64,000 bases of DNA from Ruegeria aquimaris. GTDB taxonomy: Bacteria > Pseudomonadota > Alphaproteobacteria > Rhodobacterales > Rhodobacteraceae. The DNA lies in NCBI RefSeq assembly GCF_025751555.1, contig NZ_JAOWLB010000008.1:96616-160615 (forward strand). Direction: 5' to 3'. Made by a program: the position numbers and the translations under genes. The stretch's first letter is position 1, and each line of letters starts with the position of its first letter. The notes below the pieces were generated by a model. That model saw only the letters and a list, made by a program, of their open reading frames with translations. It did no database searches and was not told the origin of the DNA. Positions 1 through 7,984 of the stretch are shown in pieces.

Positions 1-1
1 T

Positions 2-49
2 CTTGCCGGAGTAACCCGTTCGGGTGAGGCGCAAATGTGCCAATCCTGA
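2..49 (+). CDS. possible 3' end of prmC (release factor glutamine methyltransferase), partial
   Basis: Only 15 codons before a TGA are visible at the left edge. They read LAGVTRSGEAQMCQS. A Leu-Ala-Gly tract close to the stop is reminiscent of the C-terminus of PrmC/HemK proteins, and in alphaproteobacteria prmC commonly precedes a DUF4167 gene, which follows here. The fragment is too short to be decisive; the rest of the gene would lie left of the window. From the end of this fragment to the next gene (50-248) I see no other coding signal. Confidence 0.3.
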   Translation, partial: LAGVTRSGEAQMCQS

Positions 50-248
50 TCAAAATGCTGATATTTTTCTGCCAAACCTCTTGTCTGTGGCGGCTGGACG
101 TGTTTACTCAGGGGTGTCGCGGCCCTTGATGCGCAGGTTACGGTGCATCCCCGACAACACGCCCAAAAAGTCGATGTCCCGGCAACACGTTCCGCAAGCG
201 GCATCGAGGGGTTCATCGGCAGAGACCAACAAGGCTGACGTTAACACT

Positions 249-893
249 ATGAGATCGTCCAAATCCCGTTCGCGGTCGAAGAACAACCGCAACCGGCCCA
301 CTGGCGGCAATGTCGTCAACCGCGTGTTCGACAGCTCCGGCCCCGAGGGCAAGGTGCGCGGCACGCCGCAGCAGATCATCGAGAAATACAACCAGCTTGC
401 CCGCGATGCGCAGCTGGCCAATGACCGGGTCGCGGCTGAGAACTTTCAGCAACATGCCGAACATTACACCAGGCTGCTGAGCGAGGCGCAGCGCGAGATT
501 GACGCGCGCCGCGAAGAGCAGGAGCGTCACAACCGCGAACGTCAGGCCGAGCGCGACCGCGAACGGGCCGAACGGCAGGAGCGGGAAAGCAACACACCCG
601 CGGATCTGGCCGATGCGCCGCAGCCGAGCGTGCTGGACATCGAATCGAACGACCAGGCCGAGGATGACTCGGGACTGGTGGAAACGCCCGAAAGCCGTGG
701 CGGTGGCCGTCTGAAACGCAAGGAACCGGCGCCGCAGGGCGCCGTATCCGAGCCCGAGGCGGCAGCCGAGCCCGAGGGTGCGGCCGAGCCCAAACCCAAA
801 AAGCCGCGCCGCCCGCGGACACGCAAACCCGTGGCGGCGGACGAGCCGACTGATCCGCAGCCCGGTGGGGACCCCGCCGAAGCGGCAGAATAA
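249..893 (+). CDS. DUF4167 domain protein, basic/charged, probable nucleic-acid-associated
   Basis: A 214-residue protein. The start at 249 is chosen because the conserved opening (MRSSKSRSRSKNNRNRP) begins there; the reading frame stays open upstream but encodes unrelated sequence. The first ~75 residues carry the DUF4167 core: an Arg/Lys/Ser/Asn-rich basic tail, then GNVVNRVFDSSGPEGKVRG, then a helix with a conserved NFQQHAEHYTRLL run. Residues ~90-140 are an Arg/Glu-rich coiled-coil-like stretch, and the rest is a Pro/Ala/Glu-rich disordered tail ending in an RKP-type basic patch. No catalytic motif is visible. DUF4167 is widespread in alphaproteobacteria; the basic N-terminus suggests RNA or DNA binding, but that is inference. 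The gene ends just before a strong terminator at 920-947. Confidence 0.8.
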   Translation: MRSSKSRSRSKNNRNRPTGGNVVNRVFDSSGPEGKVRGTPQQIIEKYNQLARDAQLANDRVAAENFQQHAEHYTRLLSEAQREIDARREEQERHNRERQAERDRERAERQERESNTPADLADAPQPSVLDIESNDQAEDDSGLVETPESRGGGRLKRKEPAPQGAVSEPEAAAEPEGAAEPKPKKPRRPRTRKPVAADEPTDPQPGGDPAEAAE

Positions 894-919
894 ACGGGTC
901 CGATCCTGAACAGACGCGC

Positions 920-947
920 GCACCGCCCAATCGGGCGGTGCTTTTTT
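920..947 (+). terminator. rho-independent terminator after DUF4167 gene
   Basis: A perfect 9-bp stem (GCACCGCCC / GGGCGGTGC) with a 4-nt AATC loop is followed by six T residues. It sits 27 bp after the stop codon and before the MttB-family gene. Confidence 0.9.
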
Positions 948-1065
948 GTTGTTACGGGGGAATTGACCGAATCTGTGGCTTGCGGCACCGTTTGGCTGCT
1001 CAAGTCGGCAGGCAGTGAGTTTAATCGGTGTGTGCCATAACGCTCCTTTGACTTGGGAAACTGCC

Positions 1066-2640
1066 ATGGAAACCAATATCGCCGCACCCCGCCGCACCCG
1101 TCGCCGCACAGCGCCAGCCCCGGAAATCACAACACCCGATGCATTCCGCGCATCGCCCGTATCGCTGGCGCAAACCCGGTTCGGGTTCCTGTCGGGCGAC
1201 CAGATCTCCGATCTGCGCCGCCGCAGTCTTGATCTGCTGGCCGATTACGGCGTCGTGATCATCCATCCCCGCGCCCGCGCCGCGCTGCTGGCGGCGGGCG
1301 CCACGCCCGGGCGCGATGCCGACCGGCTGCGCTTTCCACGTGAACTGGTCGAGGAGGCGATTGCCGAGGCGCCGCGCGACTTTGCGCTTGCGGGCAAGCG
1401 GCGCGCGCTTGACCTGACCATTCCCCGGGCGGACGGCGGTTTCATCATGCGCACTGGCACCGGCGCGCATGGCTATGTCGACCCGCGCGATACCAGGTAT
1501 CGCAATCTGGACCTGAAAGCGGTGCGCGAGATGGCCGCCGTGGCCAGCGGGTTGAACCAGATCGGCTTCATCGCGCATCCGTTTGTGCATGGCGTGCCCG
1601 AGGTGACCGCCGACGTGCATTCCTTTGCCGAGATGGTGTCGCACACCGACAAGCATTGCTGGATGCAGCCCTATGGCAAGGAGAACATCGAGTTCCTTCT
1701 GAAGATCGCGGCTGTGGCGGCGGGGGGCGAGGCGGCGTTGAAGGCGCATCCGATCACCTCGGTGATCACCTGTTCGTTCTCGCCTCTGGAATTCAAGTAC
1801 ATGGACACCGAGGTGATCCTGCAAGCGGGGGCACTGGGACTGCCGCTGCATGCCTGCTCGCTGCCCTCGGCGGGCGGAACAGCGCCGCTCAGCACTGCCG
1901 GGCTGGTTCTGATGGCGGCAGCCGAGATCCTGTCGATGCTGACGGTGGCCCATGTGCTGGCGCCGGGGACACCGGTGATCGCGGTGCCGCTGATGTTCAC
2001 GCTCGACATGCGGACCGGCTCGGCGCTGCAATCCTGTCCGGAATCGATCCAGGCGGCCTCGATGGCGGTGCAGTTGATGAAACAGGGGTTCGGCCTGCCG
2101 ACCCATACCTATGGTTCGGGTTCTGATACGCCGGATGCCGACCACCAGTCGATGGCCGAACGGGCCCTGATCACGCAGACCGTGGCGCTTTCGGGCGCCG
2201 ATATCCTGGGCGGGATCGGGCAACTGGAATGCGCCACCGTGTTCAGCCCGGTGCAGGCGGTCCTGGATGACGAGGTGGGCGCGATGGTGCGGCGCTTCAT
2301 GCAACCGGCCGAGATCAGCGCCGAGGCGCTGAACTGGGAGGAAATGTTGAAGGTGCGCGCGGGCGGCCATTTCCTCGACAGTAGCCATACCCTGGCGCTC
2401 TGCCGGGATCAGCACCAGCCGGGCGTGTTCCTGCGGCAGGGACGCGACGATTACGAGAAGTCGGGCCGACGCACCGCATTTGACGCGGCGCGCGACAAGG
2501 CGCTGTCGCTGATCGCCGCCGCGCCGGAGCAGGGGGTCCTGAACGAGGACCAGCGGTGCGAGATTGCCGATATCGTGGCGGCGGCCGACCGCTTCATCGT
2601 GGATGCCGTGCATCATGGCGCGGGGACGCAGGTGATCTGA
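1066..2640 (+). CDS. trimethylamine methyltransferase (MttB) superfamily protein, non-pyrrolysine type
   Basis: 524 residues in the size range of MttB-family methyltransferases. I place the start at 1066 (METNIAAPRR); an in-frame ATG 51 bp upstream would add unrelated sequence. The opening ~40 residues are basic and disordered; the body contains the family-typical GTGAHGYVD segment, an HSFAEMVSHTDKH region and a DADHQSMAERALITQTVALSGA barrel segment near the C-terminus. The frame is uninterrupted, so no amber codon is read as pyrrolysine. Known non-Pyl MttB proteins demethylate quaternary amines such as glycine betaine, or related compounds, and pass the methyl group to a corrinoid protein. 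No corrinoid protein or reactivase gene lies within the window, so the substrate cannot be assigned. It stands alone between a terminator and a convergent rsmA. Confidence 0.8.
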   Translation: METNIAAPRRTRRRTAPAPEITTPDAFRASPVSLAQTRFGFLSGDQISDLRRRSLDLLADYGVVIIHPRARAALLAAGATPGRDADRLRFPRELVEEAIAEAPRDFALAGKRRALDLTIPRADGGFIMRTGTGAHGYVDPRDTRYRNLDLKAVREMAAVASGLNQIGFIAHPFVHGVPEVTADVHSFAEMVSHTDKHCWMQPYGKENIEFLLKIAAVAAGGEAALKAHPITSVITCSFSPLEFKYMDTEVILQAGALGLPLHACSLPSAGGTAPLSTAGLVLMAAAEILSMLTVAHVLAPGTPVIAVPLMFTLDMRTGSALQSCPESIQAASMAVQLMKQGFGLPTHTYGSGSDTPDADHQSMAERALITQTVALSGADILGGIGQLECATVFSPVQAVLDDEVGAMVRRFMQPAEISAEALNWEEMLKVRAGGHFLDSSHTLALCRDQHQPGVFLRQGRDDYEKSGRRTAFDAARDKALSLIAAAPEQGVLNEDQRCEIADIVAAADRFIVDAVHHGAGTQVI

Positions 2641-2644
2641 GCCC

Positions 2645-2714
2645 GCCGTTTCCCGGCCCGGGAAACGGCCAGAAAATGGAACATTTTCTGTGACAGAATT
2701 TCGTGGAAATTCTG
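2645..2714. terminator. three consecutive hairpins in the convergent MttB-rsmA gap
   Basis: Within 86 bp between two facing stop codons lie three perfect inverted repeats: 2645-2669 (GCCGTTTCCCG stem, 3-nt loop), 2670-2690 (CAGAAAAT / ATTTTCTG, 5-nt loop) and 2694-2714 (CAGAATTT / AAATTCTG, 5-nt loop). There is no long T-run, so they may act as a bidirectional factor-dependent terminator or as 3'-end stabilisers for both messages. Confidence 0.6.
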
Positions 2715-2726
2715 CCTTCGCCCGGT

Positions 2727-3566
2727 TCAGCGGTCCAGCTCTCTGGCGAGGGCGCAGAAGGCTTCGAGCGAGACTTGCTCGGCCCTTTCTGTGGGGGCAA
2801 TTCCGGCGGCCGTCAAACGGTCCTCGATGTCGGGTGTCATGCCCTTGAGCGCGGCGCGCAGCATCTTGCGCCGCTGGTTGAACGCCGCCGCCACAACGCG
2901 GCTGAGAATGGCCGCGTTTGCCGGATACCGGGGTTCGGGCAGGGCGCTCAGATGGACAACGGCGCTCGACACTTTCGGCGGCGGCGTGAAGGCCTCGGGC
3001 GGCAGCGACAGCACGATCCGCGTCTCGGCCCGCCATTGCGCCAGGATCGCCAGCCTTCCATAGGCCTTGGACCCTGGCCGGGCGACGATGCGCTCGGCCA
3101 CTTCGCGCTGGAACATCAGGGTCAGGCTCTGCCAGAAGGGCGGCCAGTCGGACGGGGTCAGCCAGCGCACCAGCAGCTCGGTGCCGACGTTATAGGGCAG
3201 GTTGGCGGCGATCCGGATCGGCGGCGTCAGATAGGCCAACGGGTCTATCTCGAGCGCGTCACCGTTTATCACCTTGAGCCGACCCGGGTAGGCCTCGGCA
3301 ATCTCGGCCAGCGCTGGCAGGCAGCGCGGGTCTTTCTCGATCGCCAGGATCCGGCGTGCGCCTTCGGCCAGAAGCCCGCGGGTGAGGCCGCCGGGACCGG
3401 GACCGATTTCGAGCACGTCGCAATTGCTCAGATCACCCGCCTGGCGCGCGATCTTGGCGGTCAGGTTGAGGTCGAGCAGGAAGTTCTGGCCCAGCGACTT
3501 GCGGGCCGAGAGCTGGTGGGTGGCGATGACCTCGCGCAGCGGAGGCAGGGAGTCGATGGCGCTCAT
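2727..3566 (-). CDS. rsmA: 16S rRNA (adenine1518/1519-N6,N6)-dimethyltransferase
   Basis: RsmA (KsgA) dimethylates two adjacent adenines in the 3' hairpin of 16S rRNA late in 30S assembly. The 279-residue product has the expected length. Visible signatures are the N-terminal [12 protein letters not shown] segment, SAM-binding motif I ([16 protein letters not shown], about residues 50-65), the acidic AIEKD motif II, and the catalytic [10 protein letters not shown] motif IV. The C-terminal helical domain carries the [14 protein letters not shown] segment typical of the family. It is the last gene of the lptG-lptD-surA-pdxA-rsmA run on the minus strand, the classic pdxA-rsmA neighbourhood of proteobacteria, and is separated from pdxA by 84 bp that hold an extragenic repeat. 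Confidence 0.96.
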   Translation of the reverse strand: MSAIDSLPPLREVIATHQLSARKSLGQNFLLDLNLTAKIARQAGDLSNCDVLEIGPGPGGLTRGLLAEGARRILAIEKDPRCLPALAEIAEAYPGRLKVINGDALEIDPLAYLTPPIRIAANLPYNVGTELLVRWLTPSDWPPFWQSLTLMFQREVAERIVARPGSKAYGRLAILAQWRAETRIVLSLPPEAFTPPPKVSSAVVHLSALPEPRYPANAAILSRVVAAAFNQRRKMLRAALKGMTPDIEDRLTAAGIAPTERAEQVSLEAFCALARELDR

Positions 3567-3611
3567 GGGTTCAGGATGTATGCGGTTCCGCGGGGGGAGT
3601 GCCAGAAGATT

Positions 3612-3645
3612 TCGCCTCCGGCGGGAGTATTTCCAGCGAAATGAA
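3612..3645. repeat. extragenic repeat, short form (copy C)
   Basis: The stretch TCGCCTCCGGCGGGAGTATT, followed by TCCAGCGAAATGAAG, contains a small CCTCCGGCGGG dyad and shares its tail (CGG-x-GTATTT-N-AAxxAAG) with the two longer copies at 20664 and 52332. I recognise this as a type of short interspersed element common in Rhodobacteraceae intergenic DNA. Confidence 0.5.
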
Positions 3646-3650
3646 GGGGG

Positions 3651-4610
3651 TCAGATGGCCTGTGCCATATGTTTGGCCATTTTCAGGGCTTCGATCAGGC
3701 TGGAAGGATTGGCGATTCCTTGGCCTGCGATGTCGAAGGCGGTACCGTGATCGGGCGAGGTGCGGATGAACGGCAGTCCGAGGGTCACGTTGACGCCGCG
3801 GTCGAAGTCGAGCGTCTTGATCGGGATGAGCGCCTGGTCGTGATACATGCAGATTGCCGCGTCATAGCGGGCGCGGGCGGCGGCATGGAACATGGTGTCG
3901 GCCGGATGCGGGCCGGTGACGGTGAATTCGCCTTTGATTTGTTGCAGAAGCGGCGCGATCCAGTCGAGCTCCTCGCGCCCCATGGCGCCGCCTTCGCCCG
4001 CATGCGGGTTCAGTCCGGCCACCGCGATGCGGGGACGGGCGATGCCGAACTGGGTACGCAGGCCGGTGGCGGTGATCTCGATGGTGTCCCGCAGAAGCGC
4101 GGGCGTCAGCGCGCGCGGGACATCGGACAGGGCGATGTGGATGGTCGCGGGTACCACCCGCAACTGCTCGCTGGCCAGCATCATCACCACACGGTCGCGA
4201 CCCGCGAGCGCGGCCAGGAACTCGGTATGACCGGGATAGGCGAAGCCCGCACCGACGATCAGCGCCTTCTTGTGTATGGGGGCGGTGCAAAGGGCCGAAC
4301 AGTCTCCCGACTGAACCAGCGCCACGCCGCGTTCGATTGCGGCGATTACGCCCGGGGCGTTACGTGGATCGGTTTGGCCCGGAGTGTTTGGCGCGGCGAA
4401 GCTGAGCGGCAGGACGGGCAGGGCCTCTGCCGAGGCGCGGACCGCGTCGGCGGGGCGCTCGAGCAGTGCCACCGGTGTACCGGTCGGCAGGTGGCCGGGA
4501 TCGCCGATCCACAGGAACGGACAATCGGCGCGCAGGGCGCGCCAGGCGGCCACGGCGATTTCAGGGCCGATACCGGCAGGCTCGCCGCAGCTCAGCGCGA
4601 TGGGGCGCAC
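3651..4610 (-). CDS. pdxA: 4-hydroxythreonine-4-phosphate dehydrogenase
   Basis: PdxA oxidises 4-phosphohydroxy-L-threonine with NAD(P)+ in the DXP-dependent pathway to pyridoxal 5'-phosphate. The 319-residue product opens with the family hallmark SCGEPAGIGPEI and contains the three metal-ligand histidine regions expected for the enzyme: GHTEFLAALAG, LNPHAGEGG and YHDQALIPIKTL. The C-terminal RTSPDHGTAFDIAGQG segment is also typical. The gene begins 3 bp after the surA stop codon, so it is almost certainly cotranscribed with the outer-membrane biogenesis genes upstream, as in many Gram-negative bacteria. Confidence 0.95.
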   Translation of the reverse strand: MRPIALSCGEPAGIGPEIAVAAWRALRADCPFLWIGDPGHLPTGTPVALLERPADAVRASAEALPVLPLSFAAPNTPGQTDPRNAPGVIAAIERGVALVQSGDCSALCTAPIHKKALIVGAGFAYPGHTEFLAALAGRDRVVMMLASEQLRVVPATIHIALSDVPRALTPALLRDTIEITATGLRTQFGIARPRIAVAGLNPHAGEGGAMGREELDWIAPLLQQIKGEFTVTGPHPADTMFHAAARARYDAAICMYHDQALIPIKTLDFDRGVNVTLGLPFIRTSPDHGTAFDIAGQGIANPSSLIEALKMAKHMAQAI

Positions 4611-4613
4611 GCG

Positions 4614-5852
4614 CTATTCCTCGGTGATGATGGCATCGGCGCGCAGCTGCTCGAGCAGGCTGTTGGCCAGGGTCTCGAGCCGCTGCTGGGTCAGGGCGTT
4701 GGCCACGTCCTCGCGCGAGGCGTCGCCACCCAGATCCCGGGTCCGGTTGCAGAGCATCAGGAACATCAATGTCTGGCCATTGTTCCGGGTGACCGCGATC
4801 GAGCTTTCGCCCGGGTCAAGCTTTGCCAGTTCCAGTGCGATGTCCTGCGGGATTTCTCCAGGTTTGGCGGTAACCCGGTCGAGCACTTCGGCGGGCTGCC
4901 CCTTGGCCACGCCATAAAGGTCATCGCAGGTGTCCACGCGCTGTTGCAGCTCGGCGGCGGCCTTGAGCGTTTCCGGGCTGCGCCCGCCCGCCATGGCATA
5001 GGCGGCGTATTCAATGGAAGCATAGCGCGGAGTTCCGACCGGGGCCTCGCGCAGGCCGCGCATCTGGAACAGCGCCACTGCATTGGGCAAGGTGATCGGT
5101 GCGGAAACCTCGCCCGGGTCAAGTTCAAGGATCACCGGTTGCAGCGCGGGGGGCAGTTGCGCCAGTGGCAACCACGGCATCTGACCGCCCTGCGCGCGGG
5201 TATCTGCGGCGGAAAATTGCGTCGCGGCAGTGGCGAAGGTGTCATAGCTTTTCAGCTCGGCGATCTGTGCGGCCAGGTCATCGACCTGGTCCACCGTCTG
5301 CGGCGTGATGGGGATGATGATTTCCGACAGCAGAACCTGCAAACCGCCGCCGCCGGAAAGGCCAAGCGCGCGGTTGATCTCGTCTTCGGTCGGGCGGGCT
5401 CGGGCCAGATAACGCGCGCTGATATAGTCTCGCCAGGCGATCTGGTTGCGCACAAAGTCGCGTACGGTTTCAGCCGAAACGCCTTCGTTCTCCAACGCGG
5501 CCAGGAACTCCTCGGTCGAGAGGCGGGTGCGGGCGGCGAAATCGTCGATGCCAAGTTGCACGTCCTCGGGCGGGACTTCGATCCCGGCCTCGGCGACCGC
5601 CTGCATCTTGAGCTTTTCCTCGATCAGGCTGCGGCGGGCATCCTTTGTCGGGTCACCGGGAATGCGCAGCACTTCCATCAGGCGAACGCGCTGTTCCAGC
5701 TCGAAATGGGTGATGATACCCTGGTTCACACGCACCGCAGGGCTGAACAGGCTTTGCGCGGCAATCGTGGTGGCCGACAGGCCAAGCGCCAAGACGGCAC
5801 CGCCCATAAGCCGCGCCAGGGATCGGGACAGGTGGGTCAGGTTTTGCTGCAT
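4614..5852 (-). CDS. surA: periplasmic SurA-type peptidyl-prolyl isomerase/chaperone
   Basis: A 412-residue exported protein. The first ~32 residues form a Sec signal peptide ending in ATTIAAQ. The SurA N-terminal chaperone region follows (VRVNQGIITHFELEQRV; then IEEKLKMQAVAEAGI), with a parvulin-like domain at about residues 180-280 (LSEIIIPIT, FSAADTRAQGGQMPWLP, LELDPGEVSAPI) and a C-terminal region related to the second parvulin repeat. SurA escorts outer-membrane beta-barrels, including LptD, through the periplasm, which fits its position directly after lptD. Its start overlaps the end of lptD by 16 bp, implying translational coupling. Confidence 0.9.
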   Translation of the reverse strand: MQQNLTHLSRSLARLMGGAVLALGLSATTIAAQSLFSPAVRVNQGIITHFELEQRVRLMEVLRIPGDPTKDARRSLIEEKLKMQAVAEAGIEVPPEDVQLGIDDFAARTRLSTEEFLAALENEGVSAETVRDFVRNQIAWRDYISARYLARARPTEDEINRALGLSGGGGLQVLLSEIIIPITPQTVDQVDDLAAQIAELKSYDTFATAATQFSAADTRAQGGQMPWLPLAQLPPALQPVILELDPGEVSAPITLPNAVALFQMRGLREAPVGTPRYASIEYAAYAMAGGRSPETLKAAAELQQRVDTCDDLYGVAKGQPAEVLDRVTAKPGEIPQDIALELAKLDPGESSIAVTRNNGQTLMFLMLCNRTRDLGGDASREDVANALTQQRLETLANSLLEQLRADAIITEE

Positions 5853-7984
5853 GTTCGCCTGTATTCTTTGTTTCCGCTCTCCACGGCAAAGCCGCTGAGG
5901 GCGATGGTAAATCCGAAATCGGTCGATGGCTCAACACTCGTCGACGATGTGTAGCGGCGATTGACCGAAATGTTAACCGAAACGCATTCGTTCTGGTAGA
6001 TAAAGCCCACGCCGGCCCGTGTGGCCCGCGAGTCCTCGATATCGTAGCGGATATTGGCGGAGGCGGTCCAGTTCGGGTTGACCTTGTAGGCGCCATCGAA
6101 CCAGAACTCGGAGACCGCCAATGTGCGGTTCTCGGCCAGGTCGCGCCCCAGCCACAGATAGGTGCCGCTGACATTGGTGCGGTCGTCGGTCCAGCTGCCG
6201 CGCAGCTCGACCTTGGAGAAGTTCAGAGATCCGTCCAACAGACCGCGCGCGGTCAGGCCCAGACCCTGGGGAAACAGCACCTGTCCGGCGAGCAGCAGAT
6301 CCGACGCGGTGCCGCCCAGTCCCGAGGTTTTCGAAAACCGCGGGTCGGCGGTGCTGCGGAACACCTGGCCCACGGTCGCATAGGCCTGCCATCCCTTGTT
6401 CGAGTAATGCGCCCAGTTCAGGCCAAAGACGGCGCGCGTGCCTTCCTCGCGCTGGTCGGGGGCCGGGAAGCGGGACAGCGCCAACAGGTTGCCCTGGTCG
6501 TATTCGACGAAATTGCTTTCGTCATTGGGCAGGGCGGCGCCGGACACGTCGGACCAGCCGATCTGGGCGATGGGTTCCAGATAGTGAGTGCCGCCAGCGC
6601 CCCTGTACACGGTCGGATAGCGCAAGGTCAGCGCCGCACGCGGCGCGGTCCTGAGAGTGTCGCTGTTGTAGTTGCTGTCGTTCCAGACCCGGTAGTCATC
6701 GACCGCGACACCCATCTTCCAGTCGGCGCGCAGGCCGCTGGCAAAGGTCCAGCTGCGCAGCCATTCGGCGTCTATCGTGGCGCGGGCGATGTCGCGGCCG
6801 ATCACGTCGGTGGTCGAGGAGCGCTGATGGCCGTGGCCGTCAAAGGCCAGCCGCACCTCTCCGCCGATGGCGGTGGGGAAATAGCGTTTCTCATAGTTCA
6901 GGTCGAACACGTCCGAGGGGATCTCGTCCTCGTTTTCGCTGTCACGCAGGGTCTCGTAATGGATGAAGCCGATGCGAAAGGCGGTGTCGCGCTTGACCCG
7001 GGTCAGCGCGATCTCGGTCCGCAGCCGGTCGTATTCGGGCAGACCGTAATCGGCGAGATAGCCGTTGTCGGAAACGGTCTGGACGTCAAAGCTGAACTTG
7101 TAGTCGTTGCGCAGGTCGAAGCGGCCCGAGGCGAAGACATAGCCGCGATCCTCTCCCGGCACCAGATCGTCACGGGTATAGGCGCCCTCGATCTCGATCC
7201 GGCCGCGGCGGAACGCCTGCCGGTAGCGCAGGTCGAGCGTTTTGGTCTTGGCCGAGATATAGGGCGAGAGGGTCAGGTCCTTGTTGTCGCCGAGACGGAA
7301 GAAATAGGGCACCTTGACCCCGGTTCCCAGTTGCGAGGTGGTGCGGATCGACGGGATCAGAAAGCCGGTGGCGCGTTTCAGGTTGGGGTCGGGCAGGCGG
7401 ATCGCCGGGAAATAGAACACCGGCACATCGAGCACGCGGAACTGCGCGCCCTCGAAATAGAGCTGCTGTTCGAGCTGGTCATGGATGACCTTCTGCGCCC
7501 GGATCTGCCAGAGCGGCGGCTTGCCATCGTCGCAGACATGGCAGGAGGTGACCGAGGTCTTGTACAGCTGGGTATAGCGGCCGCCGACCCGCGTCATCTG
7601 TAACGCGGCCAGTTGAAGCTGCTGGTCGAACACCATCCGCGCCCCGCGCAAGAGACCGTTTTGCAGCCCCTTGTCCATCTCGGCGGCATCGGCCAGAATC
7701 GTTGCCCGGCCGCCCTGGTCGATCCGGATCGGGCCTTCGATCTCCAGCTTGCCGGTCTGCCGGTCAAAGGTGATCTTTTGCGCGCGCAGGCGCATGTCCC
7801 CCTGGAACGCCTCGACATTGCCTTCGGCGATCAGCTGGCGTTCGGGCGTGATGAACACGCGGTCGGCCACCAGCATGGCGGGGTGGGCCGTTTCCTGAGG
7901 ATCCTCGGCCGTTTGCGCGAGCGCGGGGTTTGCCAGGTACAGGCAGGCGACACTGGCCAACAGGATGCGGAACAGGGGGCGCAT
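5837..7984 (-). CDS. lptD: LPS-assembly outer membrane protein LptD
   Basis: LptD is the outer-membrane barrel of the lipopolysaccharide export bridge and, with LptE, inserts LPS into the outer leaflet. The start at 7984 (MRPLFRILLASV) overlaps the lptG stop as TGATG and gives a clean signal peptide ending near NPALAQ; a longer reading adds 22 unrelated residues. Residues ~30-150 form the LptA/OstA-like jelly-roll (LVADRVFITPERQLIAEGNVEAFQ), followed by a beta-barrel of about 530 residues with repeated amphipathic strands. Cysteines in the SVTSCHVCDD segment and a C-terminal one (YQNECVSV) are candidates for the inter-domain disulfides known from the family. About 715 residues, typical for alphaproteobacterial LptD. 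Confidence 0.95.
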   Translation of the reverse strand: MRPLFRILLASVACLYLANPALAQTAEDPQETAHPAMLVADRVFITPERQLIAEGNVEAFQGDMRLRAQKITFDRQTGKLEIEGPIRIDQGGRATILADAAEMDKGLQNGLLRGARMVFDQQLQLAALQMTRVGGRYTQLYKTSVTSCHVCDDGKPPLWQIRAQKVIHDQLEQQLYFEGAQFRVLDVPVFYFPAIRLPDPNLKRATGFLIPSIRTTSQLGTGVKVPYFFRLGDNKDLTLSPYISAKTKTLDLRYRQAFRRGRIEIEGAYTRDDLVPGEDRGYVFASGRFDLRNDYKFSFDVQTVSDNGYLADYGLPEYDRLRTEIALTRVKRDTAFRIGFIHYETLRDSENEDEIPSDVFDLNYEKRYFPTAIGGEVRLAFDGHGHQRSSTTDVIGRDIARATIDAEWLRSWTFASGLRADWKMGVAVDDYRVWNDSNYNSDTLRTAPRAALTLRYPTVYRGAGGTHYLEPIAQIGWSDVSGAALPNDESNFVEYDQGNLLALSRFPAPDQREEGTRAVFGLNWAHYSNKGWQAYATVGQVFRSTADPRFSKTSGLGGTASDLLLAGQVLFPQGLGLTARGLLDGSLNFSKVELRGSWTDDRTNVSGTYLWLGRDLAENRTLAVSEFWFDGAYKVNPNWTASANIRYDIEDSRATRAGVGFIYQNECVSVNISVNRRYTSSTSVEPSTDFGFTIALSGFAVESGNKEYRRTCSKT

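Noticed and set aside
1021..3036. 671-residue minus-strand open frame
   Set aside because: It lies antisense to the MttB-family gene and part of rsmA, both of which have clear family motifs; long antisense frames are expected in GC-rich DNA.
3669..5954. 761-residue plus-strand open frame
   Set aside because: Antisense to pdxA and surA; no recognisable protein content.
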